Assembly: GCA_964202965.1 (NCBI GenBank)
Contig: CAXNKG010000003.1
Location: 68,990-132,989, forward strand
Length of the DNA stretch: 64,000 nt
Source of the DNA: CAXNKG01 sp964202965
GTDB taxonomy: Bacteria > Acidobacteriota > Vicinamibacteria > Vicinamibacterales > UBA2999
Reading direction: 5' to 3'
The stretch's first letter is position 1, and each line of letters begins with the position of its first letter. Positions 62,947 through 64,000 of this stretch are shown in pieces. The position numbers and the translations under genes were made by a program. The notes beneath the pieces are model-generated. The model ran no database searches. It had not been told where the DNA came from and saw only the letters and a program-made list of their open reading frames with translations.

Positions 62947-62978
62947 GAACGACGGTGGTCACGTCTTTTCACTCTAGG

Positions 62979-63173
62979 ACGCTGCTGATCAAGGAAGGCT
63001 ATGTCACGGCCCCGAGCGGCAATAACGGTCGCACGTACGACATCTCGCCCGACGGCCAGCGGTTCCTGCTGCTCAAAGCCGGCGGCGGCTCGGATCAGAC
63101 CGCCGCGCCCGCGAGCCTCATCGTCATCCTGCACTTCGACGAGGAATTGAAGCGGCTGGTGCCGGTCAACTGA
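62979..63173 (+). pseudogene. Duplicated 3' end of a kinase-TolB gene
   Basis: Sixty-four codons (TLLIKEGYVTAPSGNNGR, SLIVILHFDEELKRLVPVN) match the last 64 codons of the kinase ending at 57672, with close nucleotide identity that continues past the stop into ATGGGTTCGCTGAAGGACCTGG. The 5' part of the gene is absent and no kinase domain is nearby. Confidence 0.75.
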
Positions 63174-63174
63174 C

Positions 63175-63381
63175 ATGGGTTCGCTGAAGGACCTGGCTGA
63201 TGCGCAGCTCGTCACGCGCGTCATCGACGGCGACACGCTCGTCGTGCAGGGCGTTGGAACGGTGCGCCTGATCGGTGTGGGCACGCCTGAGACGGTTGAT
63301 CCGCGCCGGCCCGTGCAGTTCTTCGGGAAGGAAGCGATCGCGTTCACCCGATCCGCTCCCCACACCACTGCGCTGGTATGA
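63175..63381 (+). pseudogene. Truncated thermonuclease-like fragment
   Basis: The 68-residue frame starts MGSLKDLADAQLVTRVIDGDTLVV and has the first half of a staphylococcal-nuclease fold (VRLIGVGTPETVDPRRPVQFFGKEA). The usual Asp in LIGVDTPE is Gly and the second half with catalytic Arg/Glu is gone. The MGSLKDLA leader is shared with 57674, so the fragment was joined to the duplicated kinase end. Confidence 0.6.
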
Positions 63382-63453
63382 TTCGGAGCGACGAGGTGTC
63401 GCTTCACGATCACATCCGATCTATTCGCGACCCCGATCACGGAGGTTCACATC

Positions 63454-63732
63454 ATGAGCATCGTTGTCCGCTTCAGTCCTATCGCTCTCACTGCCAAGAA
63501 GTACGACGAGACGATTCGCCAAATCAAGAACGCCGGCGAATGGCCGCCGGCCGGGCTCGACTACCACGTCTGCTTCGGTTCGGATGGCAACCTCAAGGTC
63601 AGCGAGATCTGGAACTCGCGGGAGCAGTTCGAGGCCTTCGGCAAGCGTCTGATGCCGATCCTCGCGGGCGCCGGCATCGAGTTCGCCAGCCCGCCGGACA
63701 GCTTCGAGGTTCACAATATCGTCAAGGGCTGA
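63454..63732 (+). CDS. Small antibiotic-biosynthesis-monooxygenase-like protein
   Basis: The 92-residue protein (MSIVVRFSPIALTAKKYDE, then WPPAGLDYHVCFGSDGNLKVSEIWNSREQFEAF broken here by length) has the size and pattern of the dimeric alpha+beta barrel ABM/EthD-like fold. GGAGG lies just before the ATG. The role is unknown; it could detoxify or isomerise a small molecule. Confidence 0.65.
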   Translation: MSIVVRFSPIALTAKKYDETIRQIKNAGEWPPAGLDYHVCFGSDGNLKVSEIWNSREQFEAFGKRLMPILAGAGIEFASPPDSFEVHNIVKG

Positions 63733-63789
63733 CCGTCGGGCGCGGCAGCCAGATCGGTCTACCTGTCGTCTCCTTCCCCTTAGAACGAA

Positions 63790-63811
63790 AAGGCGCCCGT
63801 AAGGGCGCCTT
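63790..63811. terminator. Hairpin terminator between ABM-like gene and tRNA-Pro
   Basis: AAGGCGCCC (63790-63798) pairs with GGGCGCCTT (63803-63811) across GTAA. On the minus strand it is followed by UUUUCG, so it probably ends the tRNA-Pro transcript as well. Confidence 0.8.
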
Positions 63812-63855
63812 CTTGGAATCCATTGCACGCTCGTTGCACAAACGGCGGCGAAAAT

Positions 63856-63932
63856 TGGTCGGGATGACAGGATTCGAACCTGCGACCCCCTGACCCCCAG
63901 TCAGGTGCGCTACCAGGCTGCGCTACATCCCG
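63856..63932 (-). tRNA. tRNA-Pro(GGG), CCA encoded
   Basis: Acceptor CGGGATG pairs with CATCCCG; D arm TAGCGCAGCCTGGTAGCGCA; anticodon stem CCTGA/TCAGG with loop CTGGGGG (anticodon GGG); T arm GGTTCGAATCC; A-CCA encoded. It and the CGG tRNA at 42876 cover two Pro anticodons. Confidence 0.95.
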
Positions 63933-63941
63933 AACTTTGAA

Positions 63942-64000
63942 CTACGTGCGTGCCCGTTTCGCTTTACGCGCAACAGGCTTTCGTGCGGTGCCTCTCTTCG
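63942..64000 (-). CDS. C-terminal end of a basic protein (partial)
   Basis: The minus strand reads RGTARKPVARKAKRART and a TAG stop (63942-63944), entering from beyond the window. The Lys/Arg/Ala-rich tail is like that of histone-like or HU-type proteins. Only about 19 codons are visible. Confidence 0.4.
   Translation of the reverse strand, partial: KRGTARKPVARKAKRART

Noticed and set aside
63175..63381. Intact thermonuclease gene
   Set aside because: Only the first half of the fold is present and a conserved Asp is Gly; it is joined to duplicated kinase sequence.

Overview
The window is GC-rich, densely packed bacterial chromosome. Gene content (Ser/Thr kinases fused to WD40-like TolB propellers, an Oar-like TonB receptor with a carboxypeptidase-type N-terminal domain, a System I cytochrome c maturation operon, UPF0182 and DUF3810 proteins, many metallo-beta-lactamase-fold hydrolases) fits an Acidobacteriota, probably class Vicinamibacteria. 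That is inference from gene families; there is no rRNA here. There is no prophage, IS element or CRISPR array.

Region by region. 0-9 kb: a partial outer-membrane protein, dtd and ttcA; two tiny overlapping membrane-protein genes; a decayed kinase gene; a VTT membrane protein with a glycosyltransferase; an outer-membrane barrel; an RsbW-like kinase with an inositol-monophosphatase-like enzyme; then aroA-aroK-metallophosphoesterase. 9-17 kb (minus strand): a cytochrome c maturation operon in the order ccmE, ccmF-ccmH fusion, CcmI-like zinc-ribbon protein, an unassigned membrane protein, ccmA, ccmB, ccmC, ccmD and a 48-residue membrane protein, preceded by maf. 17-25 kb: a large receptor-type kinase, a DUF721 protein, a Uma2 protein, an MBL-fold enzyme, a TauD-like dioxygenase, an SLC13 transporter and a thiolase. 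25-33 kb: recA, tRNA-Phe, a SurA-like isomerase, an S4 protein, a WYL regulator, UPF0182 and truA. 33-43 kb: a Tat-exported aminotransferase, an MBL enzyme, DinB, an NMT1/Tau-type ABC importer, an esterase, katG, a DUF5666 lipoprotein and tRNA-Pro(CGG). 43-50 kb: surE, amrS, moaA, an HD-GYP response regulator with a shortened Fis-type regulator, tsaC, DUF3810 and a B3-type MBL protein. 50-55 kb: an enolase-superfamily enzyme with a TctCBA importer. 55-64 kb: a second kinase, a TonB-dependent receptor, a lower-GC gamma-glutamyltranspeptidase gene bounded by integron-like 12-bp inverted repeats, recombination debris, a small monooxygenase-like protein and tRNA-Pro(GGG).

Three themes cut across the genes. 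First, at least fourteen genes have a TANNNT hexamer 6-9 nt before the start codon, which is the layout of leaderless transcription; a smaller set (recA, dinB and others) has a clear Shine-Dalgarno leader. Second, the first 28 kb carries a family of gene-boundary elements with a seven-base period, several folded into hairpins; related repeats supply the CcmE C-terminal tail (nine-base period, in frame) and the signal peptide of a ccm-operon protein. Third, the kinase genes leave a trail of partial copies (about 2.5, 20.8 and 63.0 kb) and one duplicated 3' end, which points to recombination at these paralogues.

The most unusual system is the cytochrome c maturation operon: Cys-type (CXXXY) CcmE, CcmF fused to a Cys-rich CcmH, and two or three membrane proteins with no assigned role.
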